Counted from the stretch's first letter, positions 28,232 to 39,901 are shown. The stretch: 62,000 bases of DNA from Branchiostoma floridae (GCF_000003815.2 NW_023365758.1:9760-71759); one strand, 5' to 3'. Made by a program: numbers and translations. The notes: generated by a model from the letters alone, not told the origin.

Positions 28232-29537
28232 TGTGACTACAGAGATAAGGTATCTAAACAAACACTTGAACAAACACACTTCTTATGGACACAGTTTACA
28301 AGTGTGTATACGGGACGGTTGGCAGGTCTAACTATCCGGTCACAAACAATACCAGCGAAGACTCAAAACACAACTGTGATCAGAGCTACTTTTCTGCTTC
28401 ATCAAAGTAGTGTATACCTGGACATGGCCAAACACAATGTAGGAAAAATGAAGAAAGAAATTATGGGTTAGTGGACTGCGGGTTTACCGGGACGGCATTT
28501 ATATATATACGTCATCTATCAATGTGCACCAAATTTTAAATCATTGCCATGTTAAATTTAAGTTCTTTCTTTTATATACTAGCTAACAGACATTTTCATA
28601 CACAGGACTGTCCTTTCTGTGACGCCACGACCTGTAGCCAAAATGTCCTACCAAAGAGCACACAGTAGACAATCGGTTTTGATATTTAGTCAATTTAATC
28701 AATAACAAATAGATGCTACTTGAAGTGAATGTCAATATAACGCTGCAGTCATTGGCATGATGCTGATTTTTCATATATCATATCCAACGTTGTTAGATTA
28801 TCTTCATTCCATGTATTATAAGTAGTGGTAGCATTACTAATAGTAGTATATTATGCCAATTTACATTAACATGATTTATATCATCTACATCTACAACACC
28901 ATCATCGGTCGGCTGCATTTCTGCGGTGCAAATATCGGTATTACAGCGCAGGCGCAGATGGCCAACTCAAAAGGATATGTGGCCTTGGTAAAAGTGCCTG
29001 AAGAATTCTTTTTTTATTGGGATATGTTTGGACATTCTAACGCTAGTTTACCTTTATTCGTAGGGTACCCTTTATCCGTTCTTTTAAAAAAAATATATTT
29101 AGGGATATCAAGTCCACAGATGATGATTTCAAACTGCAATATTTCTAAAATAGCACAATTTGAAACTACCGTTCATCGATTTGATATCCCAAGACACCCT
29201 GTTTAGTAACACAGCGGATATAGGTTACCCCGCGGATAAAGGTGAATTAACGTTAATCATTTTTATATCTCATCAAGACCTACCCACATTCCAAATATTT
29301 AATACAGTCCATCCAGGCCTTCAAAAGTTATGCTGTCCACGCACAAACATGCACACATTCATTCATACACACAAACATACACACATGAATACATACAAAC
29401 ATACATACATGCATATATGCAAACGTTGCCGAAAACGTCGCCTTCTATGGTAGGAAATGAAACGAATAACACAACCAAAGAACGGCGTCATTTTAGACAG
29501 AGTAAAGTAATACAGTTATGTCGTTAAACTGGACGCG
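28232..29537. other. ZNF-E 3' flank and spacer
   Basis: Decayed fingers to about 28500 (GTGATCAGAGCTACTTTTCT; TGGACTGCGGGTTTACCGGG). Then the A/E/J/K-type spacer with the NRF1-like GCGCAGGCGCAG (about 28946), and the pre-promoter block from 29271. No gene is seen. Confidence 0.65.
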
Positions 29538-29712
29538 GTAATCAGGTAAATCAACTTTGACCTTTGACTTCCACTGCGCTGAAAGGTCAGTTTGCCAGAA
29601 CACCATTTTGATTGATCGGATGATAACGGGCAAGATCCTTGTTTTTCCAGTTTGCCGTTTATAAGACAATGCTACACATTAGCAGTCAATCAGCACCATA
29701 AACCGGTAAGTA
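29538..29712 (+). promoter_or_regulatory. ZNF-F promoter and first exon
   Basis: GTAATCAGG, the near-perfect DR1 TGACCTTTGACT and GAAAGGTCA. The YY1 position has changed to ACACCATTTTGATT, losing the GCC. The donor is CCGGTAAGTA, a strong consensus four bases upstream of the site favoured in other copies. Confidence 0.6.
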
Positions 29713-30308
29713 AAACATTTTTCTACTGCCTATTCACATTTTCTGCTAATTCCTTGGTACTTTAGATTGTTTCTTTGAGGAAATCAGTGATCGATTTGTA
29801 CAAAGGGGAGGGCGACAGTAAATACTACTTGTTGACATTGGCAAGGATGAGCAATGATACGGTTTGATAACTCTTTCAATTAAGCGATTCTTGAGCATTT
29901 AAGGGGTCTTGCTAATTTTTAATCAATCACGATTTGTTTAATCGCGGTTGTATAATTAAATCATTTGTGTCTGTGCATACGTATCTGTGTAGTGTTTACA
30001 TGTGTGAACTTTACAGCGAGGATCCGGAGCACGGGGTCAGTGTGTGAGTTTGAGTGCGTGTATGTGCGAGTATTGGTGCGTGTGCTTGACATCGACAAGG
30101 ATTGACAATGTCACGGTTTGATAGTCTTCTGAGGGATTTGTCTTTGGAGAGGGGGTCTTTCTAAATTGAAATTAGGAGGGGGTCTTTCTAAATTGTTACG
30201 GCCGTTTTACAATTGAGTGTAACCATTGATGTTGCCACATCTACGATAAGGAATACGCTGTGTAGTAGGAATATGTTTTTTCAACGTTCATTATTGTTGT
30301 TTTTAGAA
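29713..30308. other. ZNF-F first intron
   Basis: GT-rich, with the GAAATCAGTGATCGATTTGT and CATCGACAAGGATTGAC-type blocks shared with the introns of G, H, I and J. There is a direct repeat of GGGGGTCTTTCTAAATTG near 30160-30196. Confidence 0.6.
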
Positions 30309-31310
30309 ATGGGAGAAAGAAACAGCGAGGTTGCTATGGACGATCACAAAGCTGTGCTCTCTAGAGGAACCATTCCATACGAGGAAACGTGTGGAGTAGA
30401 ATCTGACCATCCTCCCACACAAGGCCATACAGAGCAAGGGGACACTCTCCCGGTGAAACGTACTGTGGACAAACGCTTTCTGTGTACGGAATGTGACTAT
30501 AGGGCACTGTCAAATGCTCAGCTGTCAATTCACAAAAGAAAACATTCTGGTGAGAAACCCTTTAAATGTGACCAGTGCGACTATTCTACTGCACGGAAGG
30601 GAGACCTAGACCGACATATGGCTAAACACACTGGCGAAAAACGGTTCATCTGTGGAATGTGTGGATATAGGTCGGCTCGCAGGTCTTCGTTAAAATTACA
30701 TATGGGTAAACATACAGGTGTGAAACCCTATAAATGTGACCATTGCGACTATTCCTCTTCATATAAATCTGATTTGGATCGACACATAACTAAACACACC
30801 GGCGAGAAACCCTTCCTGTGTGGAGACTGCGGATACAGGACGGCTGACAGGTCTGACTTAACAGTACATATTAGGATACACACGGGCGAGAAACCGTATA
30901 AATGTGACCAGTGCGACTATTCCACTGCACAGTGAGGAAACTTAGACCGACACATGGCTAAACACACCGGCGAAAAACGCTACATCTGCAGAGAGTGTGG
31001 ATATAGGTCGGCTGACAGGTCTGCGTTAAAATCACATATGGGAAAACATACAGGTGTGAAACCTTATACATGTGACCATTGCGACTATTCTGCTGCACGG
31101 AAATTTCATTTGGATCGACACATGGCTAAACACACCGGCGAAAAGCCCTTCATGTGTGGAAAGTGCGGATACAGAACGGCTGACATGTCTTACTTAACCG
31201 TACATATGAGAACACATACAGGCGAGAAACCCTATAAATGTGACCAATGCGACTATTCAGCTACAAGGAAAGATTACTTAGAGAAGCACTTGATCAAACA
31301 CACATCTTAG
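30309..31310 (+). pseudogene. ZNF-F, 10 fingers, with one in-frame stop
   Basis: Starts at AAATGG after GTTTTTAG with a shortened leader (the SSEKL and RQQN section is missing). The frame is otherwise continuous for 334 codons and ends KHLIKHTS. The sixth finger reads STAQ, a TGA (30933-30935), then [10 protein letters not shown], where the nearly identical ZNF-D sequence has AGA. One substitution therefore cuts the protein to 208 residues, five fingers plus part of a sixth. It may be a segregating allele, a base error or a recent inactivation. The four fingers after the stop remain in frame and well conserved, so the lesion is young. Confidence 0.85.
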
Positions 31311-32525
31311 GGATATAGTTGACGGTTACGGATACAGGACGGTTGACATAACTAAACTATTTGGACAAAAGCAAAAAATTGCAGGTAAAGATTCAAAACA
31401 AAAATGTTATCAGTGCAACTATTCTGCTTCTTGGAAAAGTCATGGGGTTGTGGAGCATTAGCAGCCATTGCGACGTAAATAAGCTGTGGCTTGAAATGCT
31501 AAGTAGTCATTGACTTTTAGTCATATTTTGTACATCATTTCAAATGTTAGATTATATTCATTTCATGTTTATTATCATTCATATTACGAGTAGTAGTAGT
31601 AGTGGTAGTAGTAGTAGTAATAGCAATATATATCTGTACCTGCATTACAGATGCCTTAAGGAGCAAGAACCAGTTAAACCAAGATGCACCAGTATGCAAT
31701 ACCATGCATTACTGGTTATGATGTAGTCAATTACAACATTCTTATATCTCTGTAAGTTTGGTTTCATTCTTTATTGTTATTTATACCTGTACTCAGTACT
31801 GTAGTTTGTAAGAGCAGGAACGCAAAACTTTGTTATGTTCTACTTCTCGGGCCGAATGACGTTTGCCATTTTGTATTCATTTTTAATCTTTGTAGCTTCG
31901 AGATGACTTTTGGTAGATGCCGTCTTTGTAATTGTACTTTACATGCTGTCAGTTTGGGCATAAACACGCCAAAAAATATTTATTACCAAAACTTCACTGG
32001 GCATTCTAAGACCTACCAAGTCTTTGATATTTTGTGTACATTTTTAGTCCGAGATGACATGCTCCGTTGTTGTTATTTTATCATTTGGAAGTTTTTTTAA
32101 AAACATCTTTCATGTCAAATCTCATCATATTCATATCTCAAGATCAACCCATAAATCAAATATTTGATATATCTTGATACAGTCCATCCAAACCTTCGAA
32201 AGTTACTAGTATGCTAGACTGAAGAAACTACCCTACAAGATCAACAAATAAATGCTGTACACGCACAAACATGCATATACACGCATTCATACACACAAGG
32301 ACGTTCTATCACCTTGATACACACAAACATACGCACATGCATACATACAAACCGTAACACTACCGACTACCACATTAATGGTAGGTAATAAAACAAATAA
32401 TACAACAAAAAACAGCGTTATTTTAGAGTAAAGTAAAACCAGGCAGCATAATCTTCAATTGGTTGAAGGCGGCTGCCTTAATCGAAAGAAGAAGAAAAAT
32501 ACAGTTATGTTGTTAAACTGTACGG
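31311..32525. other. ZNF-F 3' flank and D/F-type spacer
   Basis: Starts GGATATAGTTGACGGTT as in ZNF-D. A ghost finger lies near 31400-31440 (CAGTGCAACTATTCTGC). A short AGT microsatellite lies near 31585-31620. The spacer (CAAAACTTCACTGGGCATTC near 31987) is shared with ZNF-D. No gene is seen. Confidence 0.65.
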
Positions 32526-32696
32526 GGTAATCAGGTAAATCAACTTTGACCTTCGACCTCAAAAGCTCAAAGGTCAGTTTCCAGGCCGCCATTTTGATTC
32601 ATCGAATGATCACGGGCAAGATTCCTTTGTTTCCAGTTTGGCCATTTATAAGGTAATTCACATTCACAGTTAATCTGCACCATAGACCGGTAGGTA
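32526..32696 (+). promoter_or_regulatory. ZNF-G promoter and first exon
   Basis: GTAATCAGG, TGACCTTCGACC, CAAAGGTCA, GGCCGCCATTTTGATT and donor CCGGTAGGTAAC. ATGATCACGGGC opens the exon frame as in ZNF-H, but AGGTAA soon stops it. Confidence 0.65.
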
Positions 32697-33208
32697 ACGC
32701 ATTTGCTTACTGCCTATCCACTTTTTGTCTGCTTTTTCCTTTGTATTTTAGATTGGACAAAGGTTTCTTTCAGGAAATCGGTGATCGATTTTGTAGAAAG
32801 GGGAGGGGGGCAATAGTTACTAGTTGTTGACATAGGCAAGGATGAACAATAATACGATTTGATAACTATTTGAATTAAACGATTCCGAGGCATTTCATAT
32901 ATGTTAGAGGTCTTGCTCATTTGTTTATCACGATTTGTTAGACGTGTGTGTATACATCACATTTGTGTGCATTTATAGGGGGCGCGTATGTTCGTGTATC
33001 GGTGCATGTGCTTGACATCAACAAGAATTGACTATATCAAGGTTTGATAAGTCGGTTGAGGGAGTTGCCTTTGGGGAGGGGGTCTTGCAAAATTGTTACA
33101 GCTGTTTCACTATTGAGTGTATTGGTATTGGTTTTTCCACATCTACGATAAGGAATACACTGTAGTAGAGGAATGTTGTTTCACTGTTCATCATTGTTGC
33201 TTTTAGAA
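32697..33208. other. ZNF-G first intron
   Basis: Carries the GAAATCGGTGATCGATTTTG block and a short GT-rich part. Acceptor GCTTTTAG. No coding sequence is seen. Confidence 0.6.
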
Positions 33209-34499
33209 ATGGACGAAAGAAACTGCGAGGTTGCTATGGACGGTCACCAATCTCTGCACGCTAGAGACGAAACAAGCAGCAGCGAGAAATTGGAAACGGC
33301 AAGGCAGCAGAACAAGGAAGGGGACGTGGAAACGTGCGGAGTAGAATCTGACCATCCTCCCGCACATGGCCATATAGGGCAAGCGGACACTCTTCCGCAC
33401 GGTGAAACGTACTGTGGATAAACGTTTTGTGTGTTCGGAATGTGACTATAGAGCAATCTCAAAGTCCGTGCTGTCAAAACACACAAGAACACATACTGGT
33501 GAGAAACCCTTTAAATGTGACCAGTGTGACTATGCTGCTGCACAGAAAGAACATTTAAAGAGACACATGACTAAACACACAGGAGACAAGCCTTTCATGT
33601 GTGGGGAGTGCGGATACAGGACGACTGACGTGTCTTACTTAACCATACATATGAGAAAACATACAGGTGAGAAACCCTTTAGGTGTGATCACTGCGACTA
33701 TTCTGCTGCACAGAAAAGCAACTTAGACCAACACATGGTTCGACACACCGGACTTACCAAGGGCAAACCCTGCTCAACTGCGCAGAAAGGTACTTTAGAT
33801 CGACACATGACTGAAGACGACGGAGAGAAACCCTTCAAGTGTGGGGAGTGCGGATACAGAACTGTTCGCAAGTCTTCCTTAGTCACACATATGAAACGAC
33901 ATGCAGGTGTGAAACCTTATAAATGTGACCAGTGCGACTATTCTGCTCTAGAGAAACACAGATTAGACCAACACATGTCTAGACACACCGGCGAAAAACC
34001 CTACATGTGTGGGGAATGCGGATACAGAACGGCTTACCAGAGTGACTTAAACATACATATGAGAACACATACAGGTGTGAAACCATATAAGTGTGACCAG
34101 TGCGACTATGCTGCTGCACGGAAAAAATATTTAGACCGACACAAGGCTAAACACACCGGAGAAAAACCCTACATGTGTGGAGAGTGCGGATACAGGACGG
34201 CTTACAAAACTGCCTTAACCGTACATATGAGAAAGCATACAGGTGTGAAATGCTATAAATGCGACCTGTGTGACTATTCTGGTACACAGAAAGGCGATTT
34301 AGACAAACACATGGCTACACACACCGGTGAAAAACCCTTCATGTGTGGTGAGTGCGGATACAGAACTGCTCGCAAGTCTGACCTATCTCGACATGTGATC
34401 AAACATACAGGTGCGAAACCTTACAAGTGTGACCAATGCGACTATTCTGTCACAGACAAAGGGTATTTAAAGCAACACGTGGTCACGCACGCTCCTTGA
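33209..34499 (+). pseudogene. ZNF-G, 12 fingers plus one degenerate, leader frameshifted
   Basis: The start AAATGG after GCTTTTAG opens the usual leader (MDERNCEVAMDGHQSLHARD), but a 4-nt insertion at CTTCCGCACGGTG (about 33396, paralogs CTCCCGGTG) shifts the frame and ends it at TAA 33418-33420. The finger part 33402-34499 is intact in another frame and ends VVTHAP. It holds 12 fingers plus a degenerate one (STAQKGTLDRHMTEDD) that has lost both cysteines after the linker TGLTKGKPC. The same degenerate finger is in ZNF-J. A product would need initiation inside the finger region, so I call it a likely pseudogene. Confidence 0.82.
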
Positions 34500-35244
34500 A
34501 CAGTTTACCGTTGCAAATACTGGACGGTTGAACAACAACAGTTTGTTGGCTCCATGATCAAGTAAAATGAACATAGTCAAACAGACCGCTGAGAAACCCT
34601 ACATGTGTGGGGAGTACGGGTTCACAGGGATAGACCTTACATTTAGCGGCAGCTACAAACTAAAGTTGTTGTGGTTATGCTCTGACATTTCAGCTTTGCA
34701 CTTTCTTTTCCGTTCATATCCTACCCAGACATAGTACCTATTAAACTAGTCAATCATACATATAGTTGCTTTATTTGCATGCCCCAATCTTACGGAAACA
34801 CATATTCAATGCAATAACTAATTCAACAGTAAATGGCATAATACTGCTGTAAGAGATACTGATATTCTAGGTCATAATGCCACCTCAATTAGGTAGATTT
34901 CAATATAACACTGTAGTTATTGACTTGGTGCTGATGTTTCATACGTCATATCAAACGTTCTAGATTATCTTCATTCCGTATATTATAAAAAGTGGTAGCG
35001 TGACTAGTTGTACATATTATGATGAATTTACATTATCATGATGTACATGATTTGCATTTACAACATATGTCATATGAAAAAGTAAAATCAACTGTTTGTG
35101 GCACCTGTCTTGTGTTGTTTATTTATGTCCTCTATATACACAATACAAAGCATAGTTTAGAATATACATTTATAGCCTTCATCGACGAATTAGTTTGAAG
35201 TTTCTATGAACATCCATATTATAATTCACAGCAGTTTTTTACGC
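34500..35244. other. ZNF-G 3' flank and spacer
   Basis: GTTTGTTGGCTCCATGA, a ghost finger (GAGAAACCCTACATGTGTGG, AGTACGGGTTCACAGGG; 34590-34630), then the B/G/H-type spacer. No gene is seen. Confidence 0.65.
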
Positions 35245-35700
35245 CTAGCGGGGCCAACGGTTTAACTCCGACCCGAAATGGCGAATGCAATGCCTTTCAA
35301 CAAACCATGTCACCGATATTGTGTCCTTGGGAAAGGCACTTTACACGACTTTTCTCACTTTACTGAGGTGAAAATAATTACATAGCTTCGGCTAGAGCCG
35401 TCCCTCGGATATGACGTTAACTGGAGGTCCCGTGTTTGAGGAGAGCCACACCCCGGGCACGTAAACGAATCCACCGCACTTAGCGAAAAGAGTAGGGGTT
35501 CTTCCCGGTGTGAGTAACCTACCGTCCTTTGGCCACAACTGGGGCGTTACTGTCGCATTGAGGTCACTAGGCGCTGTATACAGGCTGCCACTTCAGATCC
35601 TTGCGATTTAGCCCCGCCTGTTGTAAGCTCCTTACAATTCAGCCCCTGACTGCGAAGAGAAAGTAGTCGGCCCAACCAATGATAATAATAATTATAACAT
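35245..35700 (+). mobile_element. SINE in B/G/H-type spacer (G copy)
   Basis: Same element and same position as 13618-14030: CCTAGCGGGGCCAACGG, TTGGGAAAGGCACTTTACAC, TAGCTTCGGCTAGAG, and an ATAATAATAAT-type end near 35695. Confidence 0.7.
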
Positions 35701-35905
35701 GTCGGAGCTGGGGCAACCCTAGGCATTTACTAGAATTACTCTGGTCCATGAACCCATGGAATTCGATCTATATAGATATGACAACACTGAACACTAGTGA
35801 GAACACCCAAATCACTCTTAAAGCAGAGATATAACTTCACATAAATTTCCATTAAAGGTGTGAAACACAGTCATAGGTCAAAGAAGAATAGGTAAACGGT
35901 ACGGG

Positions 35906-36080
35906 GTAATCAGGTAAGTCAACTTTAACCTTCGACCTCCACAGCTGAAAGGTCAGTTTCAAGGCCGCCATTTTGATTCATCGGATGATCACAGGCAAGA
36001 TTCCTTTGTTTCCAGTTTGGCCATTTATAAGAAAAGTCTACGCATTAGCAGTCAATCTGCACCATAGACCGGTAGGTAAG
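35906..36080 (+). promoter_or_regulatory. ZNF-H promoter and first exon, with in-frame ATG
   Basis: GTAATCAGG, degenerate DR1 TAACCTTCGACC, GAAAGGTCA, GGCCGCCATTTTGATT and donor CCGGTAGGTAAG. ATG at 35985 opens MITGKIPLFPVWPF and runs to the donor. Spliced as GTAG to AAATGG the frame would be ...RPV-E-MDERNSE, in phase with the main coding exon. A basic N-terminal extension of about 31 residues is therefore possible. Confidence 0.65.
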
Positions 36081-36617
36081 ACATCTGTTTACTGCCTTTC
36101 CACTTTTTGTCTGCCTTTTCCTTTGTATTTTAGATTGAATACAGGTTTCTTTCAGGAAATCAGTGATCGATTTGTAGAAAGGGGAGGGGGGCAGTAGTTG
36201 CTAGTTACATCGGGAAGAATGGACAGTGATAATAATAATAATACATGTAATGGTACGGTTTGATAACTCTTTATTTGAATCAAACTAATTTGATCTATGT
36301 TGGGGGGTCTTGTTGATTTGTTAATCACGTGTGTGTACATTAATCGGTACTCAAACACGCATTACCACACATTACCAGTTTAAACATACGGAAGTCAAAT
36401 ATTACGTAGGAATATGTGTTCCGTACTTATATAAACCAAACATTTTGTAGTGGGCTTAAAGATTTGCAATTTGTTTTACAGTCTTTCTACTCTTAGTAAG
36501 TTTTTTTAAGTTTTATTTTCCAAAAGCTAGTATAACTTTAGGAACACAACATTTTTGTTCAGAGAGTTTTATAGGATACAAACTTAACAAAGTACAAAGT
36601 ATATACTTATGTGTGGT

Positions 36618-36658
<41 letters not shown>

Positions 36659-36717
36659 GCGCGTGTGCGAGAGTTCATGTGCATGTGTACGAGTGTGCAC
36701 GTTTTTGCACATGTGAA

Positions 36718-36759
<42 letters not shown>

Positions 36760-36814
36760 TCTAGGATAGTAGTGCAGGGATGTATTATACCGTTCGTTAT
36801 TGTTGTTTTTAGAA
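36081..36814. other. ZNF-H first intron with two GT microsatellites
   Basis: GT runs at about 36612-36655 and 36719-36758, plus the GAAATCAGTGATCGATTTGT block shared with F, G, I and J. Acceptor GTTTTTAG. Confidence 0.8.
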
Positions 36815-38533
36815 ATGGACGAAAGAAACAGCGAGATTGCTATGGACGATTACCAAGCTGTGCACTCAAGGGACGACACAAACAACAGCGAGAAATTAGA
36901 AACGGCAAGGCAGCAGAACAAGGAATGGAACATTCCATACGAGGAAACGTGCGGAGTAGAATCTGACCATCCTCACACACAGGAACATACAGAGCAAGCG
37001 GACCCTCTCCCGGTGAAACGTACTGTGGATAAACGGTTTGCGTGTACGGAATGTGACTATAGGGCAGACTTTAGGTCCCACCTATTGATACACAAAAGAA
37101 AACATACAGGTGAAAAACCCTATCAATGTGACCAGTGTGACTATTGTGCTACACAGAAAGGACATTTAGACAAACACATGACTAAACACACGGGAGAAAA
37201 AAACTATAAATGTGATGAGTGTGACTATGCTACTGCACGAAAAGGACATTTAGAACAACACATGACTAAACACACCGGAGAAAAACCCTTCATGTGTGGA
37301 GAGTGCGGATACAGGACGGCTAACAGGTTTTCCTTAACCATACACATGAGAACACATACAGGTGTGAAACCCTATAAATGTGACCAGTGCGACTATTCTG
37401 CTGCAGAGAAACCCAGTTTAGACCGACACATGACTAGACACACCGGAGAGAAACCCTACATGTGTGGAGAGTGTGGATACAGAACTGCTCACAAGAGTGA
37501 CTTAACCGCGCACATGAGAACACATACAGGTTTGAAACCTTATAAGTGTGATCAGTGCGGTTATTCTGCTGCACTGAAAAGAAATTTAGACAAACACATG
37601 TATAGACACACCGGCGAAAAACCCTACATGTGTGGAGAGTGCGGATTCAGGACGGCTAACAGGTCTTACTTAACCGAACATATGAGAACACATACAGGTG
37701 AGAAACCCTATAAATGCAACCTGTGTGACTATTCTGCAGCACGGAAAGGACAGTTAGACCGACACATAACTAAACATAGTGAAGAAAACCCCTATAAATG
37801 TGACCAATGCGTCTATTCTGCCGCAATGAATGGCAGTTTAGATCAACACAAGGCTAAACACAACAAACCCTTCATGTGTGGGGAGTGTGGATACAGGACT
37901 GCTAACAGGTCTCACCTATCCGTGCATATGAGAACACATACAGGTGTGAGACCCTATAAATGCGACCTGTGTGACTATTCTGCTAAAAAGAAAGGCCAAT
38001 TAGACGACCACATGGCTAGACACACCGGCGAAAAGCCCTACATGTGTGGGGAGTGCGGATACAGGACGGCTAATAGGTCTTACTTGACCGTACACATGAG
38101 AACACATACAGGTGTGAAACCTTATAAATGCGACCTGTGTGACTATTCTGCTGCACGGAAAAGCAACTTAGACCGACACACGGTACGACACACCGGAGAG
38201 AAACCCTTCATGTGTGGTGAGTGCGGATTCAGGACGGCTTACAAGTCTTCCTTAACCATACACATGAGATCACACACAGGCGAGAAACCTTATAAGTGCG
38301 ATCTGTGTGATTATTCTGCTGCAATGAAAAATTTAGAGGAACACATGGCTACACACACCGGAGAAAAACCCTTCATGTGTGGAGAATGCGGATATGGAAC
38401 TGCTCGCAAGTCTGACTTATCTCGACATATGACAACACATACAGGCGAGAAACCTTACAAGTGTGACCAGTGCGACTATTCTGTCACAGATAAAAGGTGT
38501 TTAAAGAAACACATGGCCACACACACTTCTTAA
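36815..38533 (+). CDS. ZNF-H, C2H2 zinc-finger protein, 18 fingers
   Basis: A 572-residue probable nuclear DNA-binding protein from the family ATG. The leader (MDERNSEIAMDDYQAVHSRD) ends in VKRTVDKRF. There are 18 fingers. The two finger types alternate except at fingers 2-3 and 9-10, where two DQC/DEC-type fingers adjoin. The linker after finger 10 is reduced to NKP as in ZNF-B. Finger 16 (SAAMKNLEEH) has 11 rather than 12 residues between Cys and His and may bind zinc or DNA poorly. Several fingers use DLC in place of DQC. The end, KRCLKKHMATHTS, is close to ZNF-A and ZNF-B. The frame is intact and the gene looks functional. Confidence 0.95.
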   Translation: MDERNSEIAMDDYQAVHSRDDTNNSEKLETARQQNKEWNIPYEETCGVESDHPHTQEHTEQADPLPVKRTVDKRFACTECDYRADFRSHLLIHKRKHTGEKPYQCDQCDYCATQKGHLDKHMTKHTGEKNYKCDECDYATARKGHLEQHMTKHTGEKPFMCGECGYRTANRFSLTIHMRTHTGVKPYKCDQCDYSAAEKPSLDRHMTRHTGEKPYMCGECGYRTAHKSDLTAHMRTHTGLKPYKCDQCGYSAALKRNLDKHMYRHTGEKPYMCGECGFRTANRSYLTEHMRTHTGEKPYKCNLCDYSAARKGQLDRHITKHSEENPYKCDQCVYSAAMNGSLDQHKAKHNKPFMCGECGYRTANRSHLSVHMRTHTGVRPYKCDLCDYSAKKKGQLDDHMARHTGEKPYMCGECGYRTANRSYLTVHMRTHTGVKPYKCDLCDYSAARKSNLDRHTVRHTGEKPFMCGECGFRTAYKSSLTIHMRSHTGEKPYKCDLCDYSAAMKNLEEHMATHTGEKPFMCGECGYGTARKSDLSRHMTTHTGEKPYKCDQCDYSVTDKRCLKKHMATHTS

Positions 38534-39229
38534 ACAGTTCACATTTCAGATACTGGACGGTTGAACAACAACAGTTTGTTGCACAAGGTCGAACAGATCA
38601 CTGGGAAACCCTACATGTTGGGGATCCGGATTGCGGTTTCACAGGGATAGACCCTACAGTTAGCGGCAGCTACAGACTAAGCCTTCTATCGTGTATTTTA
38701 AATCGTTGTGGTTATGCTCTCAAGTTTCAGTTTTGCAAGTTTCTTCAACGTTCAGATCCTACCTAGACATACAGTTCATGTTTTTTGCATGTCACAGTCT
38801 GACGGCAACACATGTTCACAGTAAACGGCATAATACATATAAGAGATACTGTTATTCTAGGTCATAATGCTACCTCAACTAAGTGTATATCAATATAACA
38901 CTGTACTCATTGATTTGGTGCTGATGTTTCATACATTATATCAAACGTTCTTAGATTATCTTCATTCCGAGTATTATAAGTAGCGGTAGCATGACTAGTA
39001 CTCGTGGTACATGTAATATATTATGATGAAATACATTATATTAATTTACATGATTTGCAGTTACAACATATGAAAAAGTAAAATCAACTGTTTGTTCCAC
39101 CTGTCTTGTGCTGTTTATTTATGTCCTGAACTATATACACAATACAAAGCATAGTTTAGAATATAAATTTCTAGCCTTCATCGACGAATCAGTTTGTAGT
39201 TTCTATGAACATCCATATTACATCACAGC
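38534..39229. other. ZNF-H 3' flank and spacer
   Basis: Ghost finger near 38606-38650 (GGGAAACCCTACATG; ATTGCGGTTTCACAGGG), then the B/G/H-type spacer. No gene is seen. Confidence 0.65.
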
Positions 39230-39690
39230 AATTTTTGCGCCTAGCGGGGCCAACGGCTTAACTCCAACACCCGAAATGACGAATGCAATCCCTTACAACA
39301 AACCATGTCACCGATCTTGTGTATGTCCTTGGGAAAGGCATATTACACGACTTTCCTCATTTCACCCAGGGGGAAAATCAGTACCTAACTTCGGCTAGGG
39401 CCGTCCCTCGGATAGGACGATAACTGGGGGTCTGGTGTTCAGAGAGAGCCACACCTCGAGCACGTAAACGAATCATCCACCGAAAATAGTAGGGGTCCTT
39501 CCCGGTAGGAGTGGTTCAAAACCTACAATCCTTTGGCCGCAACTGGTGCAATTACTGTCGTATTGAGGTCACTAGGCGCTATATACAGGCAGCCACTTCA
39601 GACCCTTGCTATTTTAGCCCCGCCTATTGTAAGCTCAGTCCCTGGCTGCGAAGAGAGAGTAGTCGGTCCAACCAATGATAATAAATACAT
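39230..39690 (+). mobile_element. SINE in B/G/H-type spacer (H copy)
   Basis: Third positional copy of the spacer SINE (CCTAGCGGGGCCAACGG; TCCTTGGGAAAGGCA; TAGCTTCGGCTAGGG; ATGATAATAAATA end). Confidence 0.7.
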
Positions 39691-39901
39691 GTAACATGTC
39701 GGAGCTGGGGCCATCCCAGGCATTACTTACTAGAATTAAATATTCGATTATTCGATCTATATAGATATTACAACACTGTACACTAATGAGAACACCCAAA
39801 TCACTCTTCAAGCAGAGATATAACGCCACATAAAATTCATAAGTGTGTGAAACAAATTAAAAGCACAGTTATACGTTAAATAACAGGTAAGACTGTACGG
39901 G

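Noticed and set aside
30933-30935. Selenocysteine codon in ZNF-F
   Set aside because: The paralog has AGA at this place and no role for selenium is expected in a finger helix; a nonsense change is simpler.
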